Assembly (NCBI GenBank): GCA_963770505.1
Contig: CAVYPR010000001.1
Location: 930,001 to 994,000 of the forward strand
DNA length: 64,000 nt
Reading direction: 5' to 3'
DNA from: CAVYPR01 sp963770505
GTDB taxonomy: Bacteria; Actinomycetota; Acidimicrobiia; Acidimicrobiales; RAAP-2
Shown here: positions 9,236 to 17,973 of the stretch, in pieces
Numbering within the stretch: the stretch's first letter is position 1
Layout of the letters: the number at the start of each line of letters is the position of its first letter
The notes under the pieces: model-generated
Told to the model about the DNA's origin: nothing
The model's database searches: none
What the model saw: the letters and a program-made list of their open reading frames with translations, nothing else
Translations under genes and position numbers: made by a program

Positions 9236-10106
9236 ACAGGTCGTTGCTGGAGGCCGGGGTCGTCCCGCCAGCCGTCGTCACCGAAATCCGGACCGGGCCG
9301 GCTACGTGCGCCGGGGAGGTGGCGATGATCTGCGTGGCCGACCTCACCGTGAATGTCCTGGCTGTCGTTGTGCCGAACTTGACGCTGTGCACTGTCGTGA
9401 AACCGGTGCCTGTGATGGTCACCTTGTTGCCGCCGGTCGTCCGTCCGCTTGTCCGACCCAGCGAGGTGATGGTCGGGCCGTAGGTGAACAGGTCCGCCGG
9501 CACGGCGGCACTCTCACCTCCGGGGGTCACCACCTGCACGTTGACCGAGGTTCCCGAGGTGCCGGTCGGGCTCTTGACGGAGAGCTGGGTGCCACCTGCG
9601 TTGACGACGATTGTGGTGGTCACCGCGGTTGTGCCGAAGTACACCTTCGAAGCCCCGCCGAGCGCACTACCGCTCACCGTCACGGCGGTGTTGCCCGTCG
9701 CCGGGCCGCTCGCCGGCGAGACGGCCAAGACCGCCGGCACCGGCACGGTGTACGTGTAGTTGTCGGCGCTGGTTGTCGGCGTCGTCCCACCGGGGGTCGT
9801 CACCGAGACCTTGACTGTGCCGGCCGCGTGGGCGGGGGCGATGGCGATGAGCTGGGCGGACGACCTCGTCGTGAACGCCGCTGTCGTTGTGCCGAACTTG
9901 ACGTGCTCCACTGTTGTGAACCCGGTCCCACTGATGGTCACCTGGGTTCCCCCGGTCACCGGACCGCCTGCCCGTGAGAGCGAGGTGATGCTGGGCAGCG
10001 GGGCGGCACCCGCTGGGCCGACGAACGCGAGCACACTCGCGGACCCGGCAAGGCACGACGTAACTGCCACAGCGGCTGCCAAGCGCGCGATGGTCGGACG
10101 GGACAT
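9222..10106 (-). CDS. Secreted IPT/TIG-domain protein
   Basis: A 294-residue protein with a signal peptide (about 1-35, ending GPAGAAP) and three tandem IPT/TIG immunoglobulin-like domains. Each starts with the signature PxITSLSRxxGPxxGGTxVTISGTGF and ends with a TTPGGTTPxxSADxYTY-type strand. These domains are found in extracellular adhesion and carbohydrate-binding proteins. There is no enzymatic domain and no LPXTG sorting signal. The ATG at 10106 has GGGGGAGG about 7 bases upstream. It is closely related to the frameshifted IPT gene at 27.5-28.3 kb and shares its domain type with the N-terminus of the GH39-like protein. It probably acts in surface binding; no partner can be named. Confidence 0.8.
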   Translation of the reverse strand: MSRPTIARLAAAVAVTSCLAGSASVLAFVGPAGAAPLPSITSLSRAGGPVTGGTQVTISGTGFTTVEHVKFGTTTAAFTTRSSAQLIAIAPAHAAGTVKVSVTTPGGTTPTTSADNYTYTVPVPAVLAVSPASGPATGNTAVTVSGSALGGASKVYFGTTAVTTTIVVNAGGTQLSVKSPTGTSGTSVNVQVVTPGGESAAVPADLFTYGPTITSLGRTSGRTTGGNKVTITGTGFTTVHSVKFGTTTARTFTVRSATQIIATSPAHVAGPVRISVTTAGGTTPASSNDLFTFH

Positions 10107-10649
10107 AATTCAACCTCCCCCTGGGGACCCTGGATGAAAGGAAGCCCCTCGTGTGGTCAACTTTCCGTTGGTTGGTCTAATCGCGTCGGTCGATTCTGTC
10201 TAGGCCCCGGGAGAACTTGCAGGTCACCGGCAAATGTCCATACTCCCTGGTGCAGGGGCACGACCGTCTCTGCGGTACACCGCCACCGTCGCGAGGTGAG
10301 GTCTCCCTTCACTGGGTGCATCCCTGGTCCGCCACCAAAACGTCCGTTTTGGAGGGTGCTGACGGGGTTCAGCTCCAGCCCGACCAACCGCCACCTTTGG
10401 AGCGACGGCCCGCACTTCTGCCCTTCGTGAGCATCCGCAATTCGGACACGCCACCGGCAACCACGGTGCCCGACACGGCGGAGGAGGGGCGCTTCGAGCC
10501 CCTGGGCCCATCGTCACCTGCCCTTCGGCGCGTTCGATGGATCAGCCCACTTTGGCCTCAGTCATCGCCCCGAATCCCCGCGGCGTTGCCGATCATCACC
10601 CGGCCCCTTGGAGCGTCGATGACGACGGCCCCGCTCCTGCAAGCTCGGG
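10107..10649. other. Intergenic region upstream of the IPT gene
   Basis: About 540 bases without a credible gene. It holds a small perfect inverted repeat, CCAAAAC-GTCC-GTTTTGG, at 10335-10352 that could be a terminator stem of the GH39-like gene to its right or an operator. A possible leader for the leftward IPT gene lies in 10107-10200. Nothing else could be assigned. Confidence 0.4.
10335..10352. repeat. Inverted repeat CCAAAAC-N4-GTTTTGG
   Basis: A 7-bp perfect stem with a 4-base loop in an otherwise GC-rich spacer, about 300 bases beyond the GH39-like stop and about 230 bases before the IPT start. It could be a weak terminator or a protein-binding palindrome. The sequence does not decide. 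Confidence 0.45.
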
Positions 10650-12467
10650 CTAGGGGCGGCGGGATCGGCTCACTGGGGTGAAGGTCAGCAGCGAAACCGA
10701 CTGGCCAGTCTGGGTGAAGGAGACCTGAGCCTCACCGCCGGCCCCCACGGTGCCGAGTGACTGGGGAGTCGAGGGATTGGCGCCCGGGTCGACAACGATC
10801 CGGCCCACGCCGTAGCGCTGGCCCAACGGGATCCGGGTCACGGTAACGGTGACCCGGTGGGAAAGCGATGTTGGCACCGATTGGCCCGCGCTGCCTGCCG
10901 GCCCTGTCGGGTCGAAGTCGTACACCAGCACGTCCACTGCGCCGTCGCTGGTCGATGCGACCGCGCCGACCTGGCCCTGCAGGCCCACCGATGTCTGTTG
11001 CGGGACGATGGCCGTGCTGAGCTCTGCACCGGCCATGGAGTGCCACATGGCGAACACTTGGTAGTCGAACTTGGGTGCAAGGGACTGGGTCAGGACGCCG
11101 AAGGTGTCGAAGGGGCTGTCGTCGGCGGCCTCATAGAAAGTGGCCCGATCGATACCAGCCGATTGGGCGCTCTCGAGCACTGCAGCCACGAAGGCCGCCC
11201 CTTCGCTACCACTCATGGCCGGGTTCGGACCGGAGCTCACGTTCCACTCGTCGAGCCACAAGAGGGGATGGAGCGTGGGGAAGTCGGCTACCACGGCTCG
11301 GATAGCCTGCGCCCCCGCCCCGTAGGAACTGGCATCGAAGGCGTACTCGTGCCAGCTGATGAAGTCGAGAGGCAGGTTGTTGGCCACGACAAAGGCACAC
11401 AACTGCTCGATCCAGCCCCGGTTCGGCAAGGTGGAGATGTTTGCCAGAGCCGGGCCGCCGACCAGAATCTGCACCCCGAGGGCGCCGGCCGCCGCCTCGA
11501 GCGAGGTGGCCGTGGCCTGGTAGAGGGTGAGGTAAGCCGACACCTTGTCCGGAGCAACCCAGAACTCCCCGTTGGGCTCGTTCCACACCTCGAAGACCCG
11601 GACACCCTCGACGCCGATCTCGTGGAGGGCCATCTGGTAGACGAGGGCCTGCCACCTGGCCATGTCCGGGCCGATGTCGGGCGGGGTGTAGTTGGGGTTC
11701 ACCCCGAGCGGTGGGTCGGTGGCCAGACAAGGGGGGGTGTAGTCCACGATCAGTTCTGGTATGGCACCCGCCTGGCGGTCGATGGCCACGTTGGCGTCCA
11801 GGACCTGGGGGTTCCACGCCCCGGTTGTGCAGTTGTACACGGGCTGGCCGTTGACCGAGGTTTCGAACGAGACGTCGGTCCGCGCCCACCGGGTGCCGAT
11901 GGCCGCCAGCGCGGGTTCCGATCCCGCCGGGGGATGGTTGAAACCGATGAGGCCCTGGTTGATGGAAGTGGCCTCGGGATGGCCGGCGGCCACGGTGACA
12001 TCGACCGGCGCCGTGAGTGAGCCACCGGTTACGTAGGTGAAGCGGTCGGCGGCGACAGTTGCCGACATGGCTGTCCCAACCCTGACCGTGACGTCTACCG
12101 AGCCCGGATCCCCTCGGGGCGAGGTGGCGGTGATCTGGGTGCCGGCATGGTTCGCCGAGAAGGCGGTGGCCGAGGTCTGGCCGAAGTCGACCACTGAGGC
12201 CCCGGTGAACCCGGCACCGATGATGGTCACCCTGGTGCCACCGTGCGACGGTCCGCTCTTTGGGAAGACGCCAGTGATCGACGGTTGCGAGACAGTCACC
12301 GCGGCACCCGCCACCGGCGTGCCGCCCGTCGCCACGAAACAGGTTCCCGACAGGACGAGTGCCCCGAGAAGACCCGGTACCAGGCGCCGCCAGGCACTCC
12401 ATGAACCTCGAGGGCGAAGCACACGCACGATCAGCGAATGCCAATGCTGCTCGGGTGGCTGCGTCAT
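10650..12467 (-). CDS. Secreted GH39-like glycoside hydrolase with N-terminal IPT domain
   Basis: A 605-residue exported protein. A basic stretch and a hydrophobic segment (about 22-55) form the signal. One IPT/TIG domain follows (about 60-145, PSITGVFPKSGPSHGGTRVT). A TIM barrel (about 160-500) has the clan GH-A pair: Glu297 in VFEVWNEPNGEF as acid/base and Glu407 in LLWLDEWNVSS as nucleophile. A C-terminal beta-sandwich (about 510-605) resembles the domain after the barrel in GH39 and GH51 enzymes. GH39 covers beta-xylosidases and alpha-L-iduronidases; the substrate is not predictable here. ATG at 12467 is preferred to one 30 codons upstream because the upstream part does not look like a signal, but neither has a strong ribosome site. 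Confidence 0.72.
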   Translation of the reverse strand: MTQPPEQHWHSLIVRVLRPRGSWSAWRRLVPGLLGALVLSGTCFVATGGTPVAGAAVTVSQPSITGVFPKSGPSHGGTRVTIIGAGFTGASVVDFGQTSATAFSANHAGTQITATSPRGDPGSVDVTVRVGTAMSATVAADRFTYVTGGSLTAPVDVTVAAGHPEATSINQGLIGFNHPPAGSEPALAAIGTRWARTDVSFETSVNGQPVYNCTTGAWNPQVLDANVAIDRQAGAIPELIVDYTPPCLATDPPLGVNPNYTPPDIGPDMARWQALVYQMALHEIGVEGVRVFEVWNEPNGEFWVAPDKVSAYLTLYQATATSLEAAAGALGVQILVGGPALANISTLPNRGWIEQLCAFVVANNLPLDFISWHEYAFDASSYGAGAQAIRAVVADFPTLHPLLWLDEWNVSSGPNPAMSGSEGAAFVAAVLESAQSAGIDRATFYEAADDSPFDTFGVLTQSLAPKFDYQVFAMWHSMAGAELSTAIVPQQTSVGLQGQVGAVASTSDGAVDVLVYDFDPTGPAGSAGQSVPTSLSHRVTVTVTRIPLGQRYGVGRIVVDPGANPSTPQSLGTVGAGGEAQVSFTQTGQSVSLLTFTPVSRSRRP

Positions 12468-12842
12468 GTACTCGGCTTCATCTCGGGCACCCCAGGGGAC
12501 CAAGGGCGCGTCGGGCACAAACCCGCGGCCACAATCGGGCAGCAGCAATCGATGCATGCATCAGGTGGCAGTGGCGCAGCGGCTCGGAACAAGTCGTCAG
12601 CAGGATCTCACAACTCTGGCCTGCCCGGTCGTCCTCTCTACTCCCACTACATCTGTCACGTGAACTGCGACCTTGGGCCAGGACCCCGCGAAGCTGTTGT
12701 TCGCGCAGGCACAGGTGTCCGTGCCCCCCTCCCTCCGATCAGCTGGTCACCGCCTCTGCCGGAGTTGCGGACAATCCCAGGACGAGCTGGATCTGGGCAG
12801 TCTCAAGGTGGGCACCCGCAGAGTCCAAGTGAAGCAGAGCAG
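12468..12842. other. Spacer between the GH43-like and GH39-like genes
   Basis: About 375 bases between two leftward genes. A rather AT-richer patch around 12600-12665 may hold the promoter of the GH39-like gene. No clear promoter hexamers, RNA gene or terminator could be assigned. Confidence 0.35.
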
Positions 12843-14717
12843 CTACGGGCCGGTCATACCCACGATGTCGGAAACGCCTTCACCCCCGAGCGACCCGGAG
12901 AAAACGGCGTCACCGAAGCTGAAGACTCCGCCGTCGGCGGCGACGTACTGGTAGCCCCCTGGCGCCTGGGATGTGTCGAAGCCGCACGCGGTGCCGGTCC
13001 CGACCGAGTGGGTGTCGCTCGACACCACCATGCCCACGATCGGGCGGGTCAGGGCGAGGCATCCCGTCGAACCGTGGAACGCGGCGCCGAAGCTGAAGAT
13101 GCCACCGTCGCTGGCCAGCTCGTAGTAGCCCCCAGACGGGTCCACCGCCATGCCCACCACCGGTTCGTTCAGGTGCTGGCCGCCCATGGACCCGAGGAAC
13201 GGCGTACCCGGACCGAAGGCGAACAGCCCGCCGTCGGAGGCGACTTCGTAGTAGCCGCCCTGCGGGGTCTCGGCCATTCCCACGACAGGCTGGTTCAGGT
13301 GCTGACCACCCATCGAGCCATGGAATGTGGCTCCGGGCCCGAAAGCGAACAGCCCGCCGTCGCTCGCCACTTCGTAGTAGCCGCCTTGCGGCGTGGCCGT
13401 CATGCCGACGATAGGGGCGTTCAGGTGCTGTCCGCCCATAGAACCGTAGAACTGGGCGTTCCCGAAGGCGAACAGCCCACCGTCGCTGGCGACCTCCCAG
13501 TACCCGCCACCTGTGGGCGTCGCAGCCATCCCCACGATCGGCTTGTTCAAGGACCGGCCGCCCATCGAGCCGCAGAAAGGCAGGTTGCCGTAGTCGAAGA
13601 CGCCACCGTCGGACCCCACCAGACGGTACCCGGATGGCGCGCCCGGCGCCGTGCAGGACACCTCCACGTTTGTGTTCGGAAGACCGGCTTGTGCCACGTA
13701 GAGCTGTCGCGTCGCTCCACATGAATAACTCGTGCACCCACTGCTCCCGCCTTGCCAGGCCGAATAGTCGAGCCACCACGAACCGGATGCGTCGGTGAAC
13801 AGCGACCCTCCCCCCGGTCCAAGCGCTGTGCCGTATGAGCTCAGGATGGGGTTCGGATCAGGCTGACTGCACGGCCCCAAGGGCCCGTTGCACACCGCAT
13901 ACCCTTCCGCATAGCCCGACGACGTATACACCCCGCCTGAGAAGAGCAAGTAGTAGACGCCCCCGGCGTCCACCAGGTCGGGGTCTTCGACCGTTGCCTC
14001 CCAGGGGTATGTGGCGGTGTTGTTGTAGAGGAGTTGCGTGGGGGCTCCAGTAAACGAGGTCCCTGTTGCACTGAGCGGAGCAGACCAGATCCGGGCAGGT
14101 TGGGATGAGCCGCCGTCGTTCGATTTCCAGATCAAGTAGGCCTGTCCGGTTGCCGGGTCGACGAACGGGCTCGGGTCGATCGAGCCACCGAGGCTTCCCT
14201 GGCAGTAGAGCGGTCCCGTCGAGCCATCGGAGAACTGGGGGTCGCCCGGAGAGAGCGAAGCCGCAGTCGCCACCGAGAGGCAGTCGTAGCCGGAGTCGCT
14301 AGGGTGCCCAGCCTGGGCGGCGTCGTAGTACATGAGCCAGCGACCGCCGAGGGAAAACACCCCGGGCGAGGTCTGCGTTGTCGGCTGCTCCCACGCCGGC
14401 GGGTCGGCGAGCGCCGTCGAACCAAAGGGCGCACCGGTGTACGAGCGGTACCCGCTGGTCGGGGTCCCGCTTGTGTCCACCAACACCTGGATGTGATTCC
14501 CAAGGGGGGTACCGGTGGTGAAGGCGTAGTAGGTGTTGCCTGTCCGCACGACGTCCGGATCACCTGCATCTCCCGGGTAGGCCGGGGACGCGCCAGGGGT
14601 CACCGAGACCACGGCCGCCGCCGCCGGCGTCACGACCGCACCGGTCGCACCCACGGCCGGCACCACGAGTGCCGTCACCGACGCAAGCAAGGTCAAACCT
14701 CTCCCGACACTGCTCAT
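12843..14717 (-). CDS. Secreted GH43-like domain fused to C-terminal 'DGGxFxFG' repeats
   Basis: A 624-residue exported protein. The signal peptide is about residues 1-32. The N-terminal half is a five-bladed propeller of the GH43/GH32 type: DAGDPDVVRTGNTYYAF (putative base Asp), DPSPFVDPATGQAYLIW (second Asp) and YPWEATVEDPDLVDAGG (E240 or E244 as acid). This predicts hydrolysis of an arabinan or xylan-like glycan. From about residue 370 come six repeats of about 42 residues with the core GGYYEVASDGGLFAFG and SMGGQHLN. Cysteine pairs flank the first and the last repeats. ATG at 14717 has GGGAGG about 9 bases upstream; the open frame continues 172 codons further up without signal character. 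Confidence 0.78.
   Translation of the reverse strand: MSSVGRGLTLLASVTALVVPAVGATGAVVTPAAAAVVSVTPGASPAYPGDAGDPDVVRTGNTYYAFTTGTPLGNHIQVLVDTSGTPTSGYRSYTGAPFGSTALADPPAWEQPTTQTSPGVFSLGGRWLMYYDAAQAGHPSDSGYDCLSVATAASLSPGDPQFSDGSTGPLYCQGSLGGSIDPSPFVDPATGQAYLIWKSNDGGSSQPARIWSAPLSATGTSFTGAPTQLLYNNTATYPWEATVEDPDLVDAGGVYYLLFSGGVYTSSGYAEGYAVCNGPLGPCSQPDPNPILSSYGTALGPGGGSLFTDASGSWWLDYSAWQGGSSGCTSYSCGATRQLYVAQAGLPNTNVEVSCTAPGAPSGYRLVGSDGGVFDYGNLPFCGSMGGRSLNKPIVGMAATPTGGGYWEVASDGGLFAFGNAQFYGSMGGQHLNAPIVGMTATPQGGYYEVASDGGLFAFGPGATFHGSMGGQHLNQPVVGMAETPQGGYYEVASDGGLFAFGPGTPFLGSMGGQHLNEPVVGMAVDPSGGYYELASDGGIFSFGAAFHGSTGCLALTRPIVGMVVSSDTHSVGTGTACGFDTSQAPGGYQYVAADGGVFSFGDAVFSGSLGGEGVSDIVGMTGP
12960..13600 (-). repeat. 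126-bp tandem repeats encoding 42-residue units
   Basis: In-frame tandem copies within the GH43-like gene. Shared DNA blocks such as ccgaaggcgaacagcccgcc recur every 120-126 bases, and the same blocks recur in the propeller gene at 20.9-21.6 kb. The encoded core is VASDGGLFAFG. Confidence 0.75.
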
Positions 14718-15184
14718 CCTTTCGCCTCCCACTTGGCCACCCGCACTGGCAAAAAGTCGGCCTACACGTGCAATGGGCAAGTCCATCGGTCTTTCCGTTA
14801 GTGCTTCGGCTGGAACGCGACGGCGTGCCCCGAACTGCATAACGATGTCCCACCTTTCCCCCGACCCGGCCAAGACCCAAGCCTCGTTGCGAGCATAAGC
14901 ACCCGCAGTCGCGCTCGCAATTGCACCTGGGCCCTGTTGGGAGTCTGTCGGAGAGCTCTTGGATCGGGGCAATCGCCGGATCCGGGTGGGGCCGTGCCGT
15001 GCGTTTCGACCGAGGGTCGCGTGCGTGGGATCGTGCCCACTCAGCGGTATCGGAGGGCCGTTTGCCGCCGTGAAGACACCGCAACTTTTCGGGGTGAGGT
15101 GCCCCTTGACGTGCCCTGGGGGTGACCGGTGGGAGGCAGATTTTCCCCACCTACACCTCTGTGAACAGGGTACTCTCCGAGACA
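14718..15184. other. Divergent intergenic region
   Basis: About 465 bases between the leftward GH43-like gene and the rightward beta-lactamase-fold gene. Open frames cross it but lack signal or domain character. An AT-richer patch at about 15130-15190 precedes the rightward gene. A TTGACG at about 15106 has no matching -10 at the right distance. Promoters for both genes must be here but cannot be placed. Confidence 0.4.
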
Positions 15185-16891
15185 ATGAATTCCGGACCCC
15201 GGCCGCACGGAAGCCATTCGGGCCGGGAGCCATTAATCAGGGGGTGTCCTCTTCAAGGGCACCCCGCTCGCTATCGTGCCGCCGGTGCGCCTCCCGCTCC
15301 TTCAGGCGCGCGGGTGCTTGGCCGGGCGTTTGTCGCATTGACGAGTGCTGCCCTTCTCTTGGCGGGTCTGCACGCTGCCGGCATCGTGGGTCCGGGCGAC
15401 GCCCCGTTGGCGTCGGCGAGCACAGCCGTCGAGCCCGACTCCATCCAGGCCTTCGGCACGTCACAACTTGGCGATCTGGCTGATCAATCCCTCGACATGC
15501 CGCTCGTCGGCATGGCCTCCACCGTTGACGGGGGCGGCTACTGGCTGGTCGCCGCCGACGGCGGTGTCTTCTCCTTCGGCGACGCCGCCTTTCTGGGCTC
15601 GGCGGCGGACCTGGCACTGCATGAGCCGATCGTAGGAATCGCTGCTGACCCGGCCACCGGCGGCTACTGGCTCGTCGCCGCAGACGGCGGGATCTTCGCC
15701 TTCGGCGCACCCTTCTACGGCTCGGAGGGGGGCCAGCCGCTCGACCAGCCGGTCGTGGGTATGGCCTCCACCGCTGACGGTGGCGGCTACTGGCTGGTCG
15801 CCGCCGACGGAGGGGTCTTCGCCTTCGGCGACGCCGCGTACCAGGGTTCGGCAGCGGATCTGGCCCCGCACGCGTCCATCGTGGGCATGGCCTCCGACCC
15901 GGCCAGCGCCGGGTACTGGTTGGTCGCCGCAGACGGGGGGATCTTCTCCTTCGGCGCCCCCTTCTACGGCTCGGAGGCCGGCCAGCCGCTCGACGACCCG
16001 GCGGTGGGTATGGCGTCCACGTACGACGGTGGTGGGTACTGGCTGGTGGCGAGGGATGGGGGTGTCTTCGCCTTCGGCGACGCGCCCTACCGTGGGACGG
16101 CGATCAGCGGCCCGGAGGCTCCGGCACTTGGCATCATCGGGAGCGGGGGCGACGACGGGTACCGCGTGGCCTATGGCCGCGCCACGGACCCCCTCGGTGC
16201 GCCGGTCACGAACTACCTCTCGCAGCGCGTGGGGAACGTGACCGCCGCCGTCTACGACGCCAACTCGGGTGCGACCTTCGAGCTGAACCCCGGGGTGGCC
16301 GAGAACACGGCCAGCATCGTGAAGGTGGACATCATGGCGACGGCACTCATCCAGGCGCAGCAGAGCGGTCACGGGATACCGGCGGACGAGCAGGCACTCA
16401 TGCCCCCGATGATCGAACAGAGTGACAACACAGCCGCCTCGGAGATGTACGACGACGTCGGTGACGCCCCTGGGGTGGCTGCATCCAACGGCGATCTTGG
16501 CCTCACGTCGACGGTTCCTTCCCTTTCGTGGGGACTCACCACCACCACGGCCGCGGACCAGGTCAAACTGGTCAGCGCCTTCGCCTACCCCAACGCGGTG
16601 TTGTCTCCCGCCTCCCGCTCCTACGGGCTCTCCCTCATGGAGAACGTCGAGCCGGCGCAGGACTGGGGGGTCAGCGGCGGGGTCCCCACCGGGGTCTCAG
16701 TGGCGCTCAAGAACGGTTGGCTCCCGCTGTCCCCCGGCGACTGGCAGGTGAACAGCATCGGGTACGTCTCAGGCGACGGGCGCGACTATGTGCTGGCCAT
16801 CCTCACGAACGGTGACCCCACAGAGTCCTATGGCATCGCCACCATTGAGCAGATCTCAAGCCTCGTCTACGCGCAGCTCGCTCCCACCTGA
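15185..16891 (+). CDS. Secreted serine beta-lactamase-fold protein with N-terminal 'DGGxFxFG' repeats
   Basis: A 568-residue exported protein. An Arg-rich start leads to a hydrophobic signal (about 45-66). Residues 95-320 hold five repeats of 41-42 residues with the core GGYWLVAADGGVFAFGDA. The C-terminal domain (about 330-568) has the class A beta-lactamase/PBP fold motifs: Ser377 in ASIVKVD (SxxK), Ser413 in QSDNTA (SDN) and Lys509 in LKNGW where KTG is usual. Such domains may be carboxypeptidases, esterases or beta-lactamases; KNG argues against a normal penicillinase. The start is uncertain: ATG 15185 is taken, with GTG at 15161 and 15122 in the same frame. Confidence 0.78.
   Translation: MNSGPRPHGSHSGREPLIRGCPLQGHPARYRAAGAPPAPSGARVLGRAFVALTSAALLLAGLHAAGIVGPGDAPLASASTAVEPDSIQAFGTSQLGDLADQSLDMPLVGMASTVDGGGYWLVAADGGVFSFGDAAFLGSAADLALHEPIVGIAADPATGGYWLVAADGGIFAFGAPFYGSEGGQPLDQPVVGMASTADGGGYWLVAADGGVFAFGDAAYQGSAADLAPHASIVGMASDPASAGYWLVAADGGIFSFGAPFYGSEAGQPLDDPAVGMASTYDGGGYWLVARDGGVFAFGDAPYRGTAISGPEAPALGIIGSGGDDGYRVAYGRATDPLGAPVTNYLSQRVGNVTAAVYDANSGATFELNPGVAENTASIVKVDIMATALIQAQQSGHGIPADEQALMPPMIEQSDNTAASEMYDDVGDAPGVAASNGDLGLTSTVPSLSWGLTTTTAADQVKLVSAFAYPNAVLSPASRSYGLSLMENVEPAQDWGVSGGVPTGVSVALKNGWLPLSPGDWQVNSIGYVSGDGRDYVLAILTNGDPTESYGIATIEQISSLVYAQLAPT
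15530..16100 (+). repeat. Tandem repeats of about 126 bp in the beta-lactamase-fold gene
   Basis: The codons for YWLVAADGG recur at a 123-126 base period (for example tac at 15539 and 15665), giving alternating 42- and 41-residue units. The protein pattern matches the repeats of three other secreted proteins in this window. Confidence 0.75.
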
Positions 16892-17025
16892 AGTCCGACC
16901 AGGCCCTCTGGCGATTGAGATCACGGCCATGAGAGCGGAACCAAGAAGGGAGACGTCCCCAACCGACCGTGGTCGACCCGACAAGAGGGTGATCGATCAC
17001 GAAGATCGCTCTACTTGATGGCGAG

Positions 17026-17496
17026 TTAGCCTGCCTTGTGCGGCTTCGGCGCGGTCGTGGCTGTCGCCACACGGGCGTGCTCGCAACCGTCCGATTTCGA
17101 TCTGTCGGCTGTCACCGCCCGAGCGGCGCGCGGTGCCTTCACCAAGACGGCACCATCTTGACCCAACACGATGGCGTAACTCCTTGCTGAAGGCACCGTT
17201 CTCAGCCATGGACCTTGACCTGTGACCGTCTTGGTCAACTGGGAGAGGCTGCTCGGCCAACTGCCGAGTTCTGCGAAGAAGGCCTCGAGAGCCGTCTCGA
17301 TGGTCTTCACTGTCGCCTCGCATGCCGTCACAGCAGTCCTTGTGGGCGCCCGGCCTGAGCCTTCAGCAATACCGGTTGGTACTGAGACCGCCGCGAAGAG
17401 CGTGGCCGCCAATGCAATGGCTAATCGCAGGAGACGGCCGAGCCCCTGCAGGCGTCGCTGCCCCACAGTCCCGATGATCTCTCCATCTCCGGACAC
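17026..17496 (-). CDS. Secreted pilin-like small protein
   Basis: A 156-residue protein with a hydrophobic N-terminal segment (about 22-42) ending in an Ala/Gly-rich cleavage region. The mature part begins with ACEATVKTIETALEAFFAELGSWPSSLSQL. That helix resembles the ACxADxKTVETAxxAYxAxNGxYP module of actinobacterial type II secretion/type IV pilin-like proteins, although the consensus prepilin peptidase site (GFTLxE) is absent. A second Cys at about residue 137 could pair with the first. GTG at 17496 has a modest purine-rich site upstream. No secretion-system genes are nearby. The function is unknown. Confidence 0.55.
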   Translation of the reverse strand: MSGDGEIIGTVGQRRLQGLGRLLRLAIALAATLFAAVSVPTGIAEGSGRAPTRTAVTACEATVKTIETALEAFFAELGSWPSSLSQLTKTVTGQGPWLRTVPSARSYAIVLGQDGAVLVKAPRAARAVTADRSKSDGCEHARVATATTAPKPHKAG

Positions 17497-17973
17497 TGCC
17501 CTGCGCCTCTAGCTCGTCCGGTAGTCCAGCCGTCGCGCGCGAACACCGCCGTCGCCGTTGCTTCGCATTGTCGTCCCCCTTGACGTCCACCTCGCTGGCA
17601 CCCTGGCGGCTGCCGATTGAAACACCATGGTAGGCCTTGCGGACAGAGTTCCCTTGGCGTCGTAGAGGCGCGTGACACCATGACTGCACCGCTCCCCGAG
17701 GCGCGATCTTCCCTTCATCCGCCTCTTTCTCGATGGGGTGAATACCGGTTGGGGTCAATACGCCATCGAGGGCTCCCTCCGGCGCCTCAAGCCGCCCCCC
17801 GGTCCGAGCATCTCCGTTCAGTCAACGACGGCATCTCGTCTGTCTCAGTCATCGCAGGTTCCCGATTAGAGGTCCTCTGCAGTGGGTATCGAGGTCGCAT
17901 GCAGTCGCAGGGGTTTCAGATCCCTGTCATACAGCCACTTTGATCACGACTCTTGAACACTGGAGAACGTGGG
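17497..17973. other. Divergent intergenic region before the cholesterol oxidase gene
   Basis: About 475 bases with lower GC than the rest of the window and no credible gene. It separates the leftward pilin-like gene from the rightward oxidase. AT-richer blocks occur at about 17740-17765 and 17925-17960; the second is a candidate promoter region for the oxidase, but no consensus pair is clear. Confidence 0.4.

Noticed and set aside
12661..12842. Short peptide frame after the GH43-like stop (AALLHLDSAGAHLETAQ)
   Set aside because: No start, no ribosome site and no family recognised; probably chance.
10290..15115. GGTGAGGT followed by CCCTT in two upstream regions (about 10295 and 15092), thought of as a shared RNA leader
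   Set aside because: The shared core is short, neither copy forms a convincing conserved structure by eye, and the orientation relative to genes is inconsistent.
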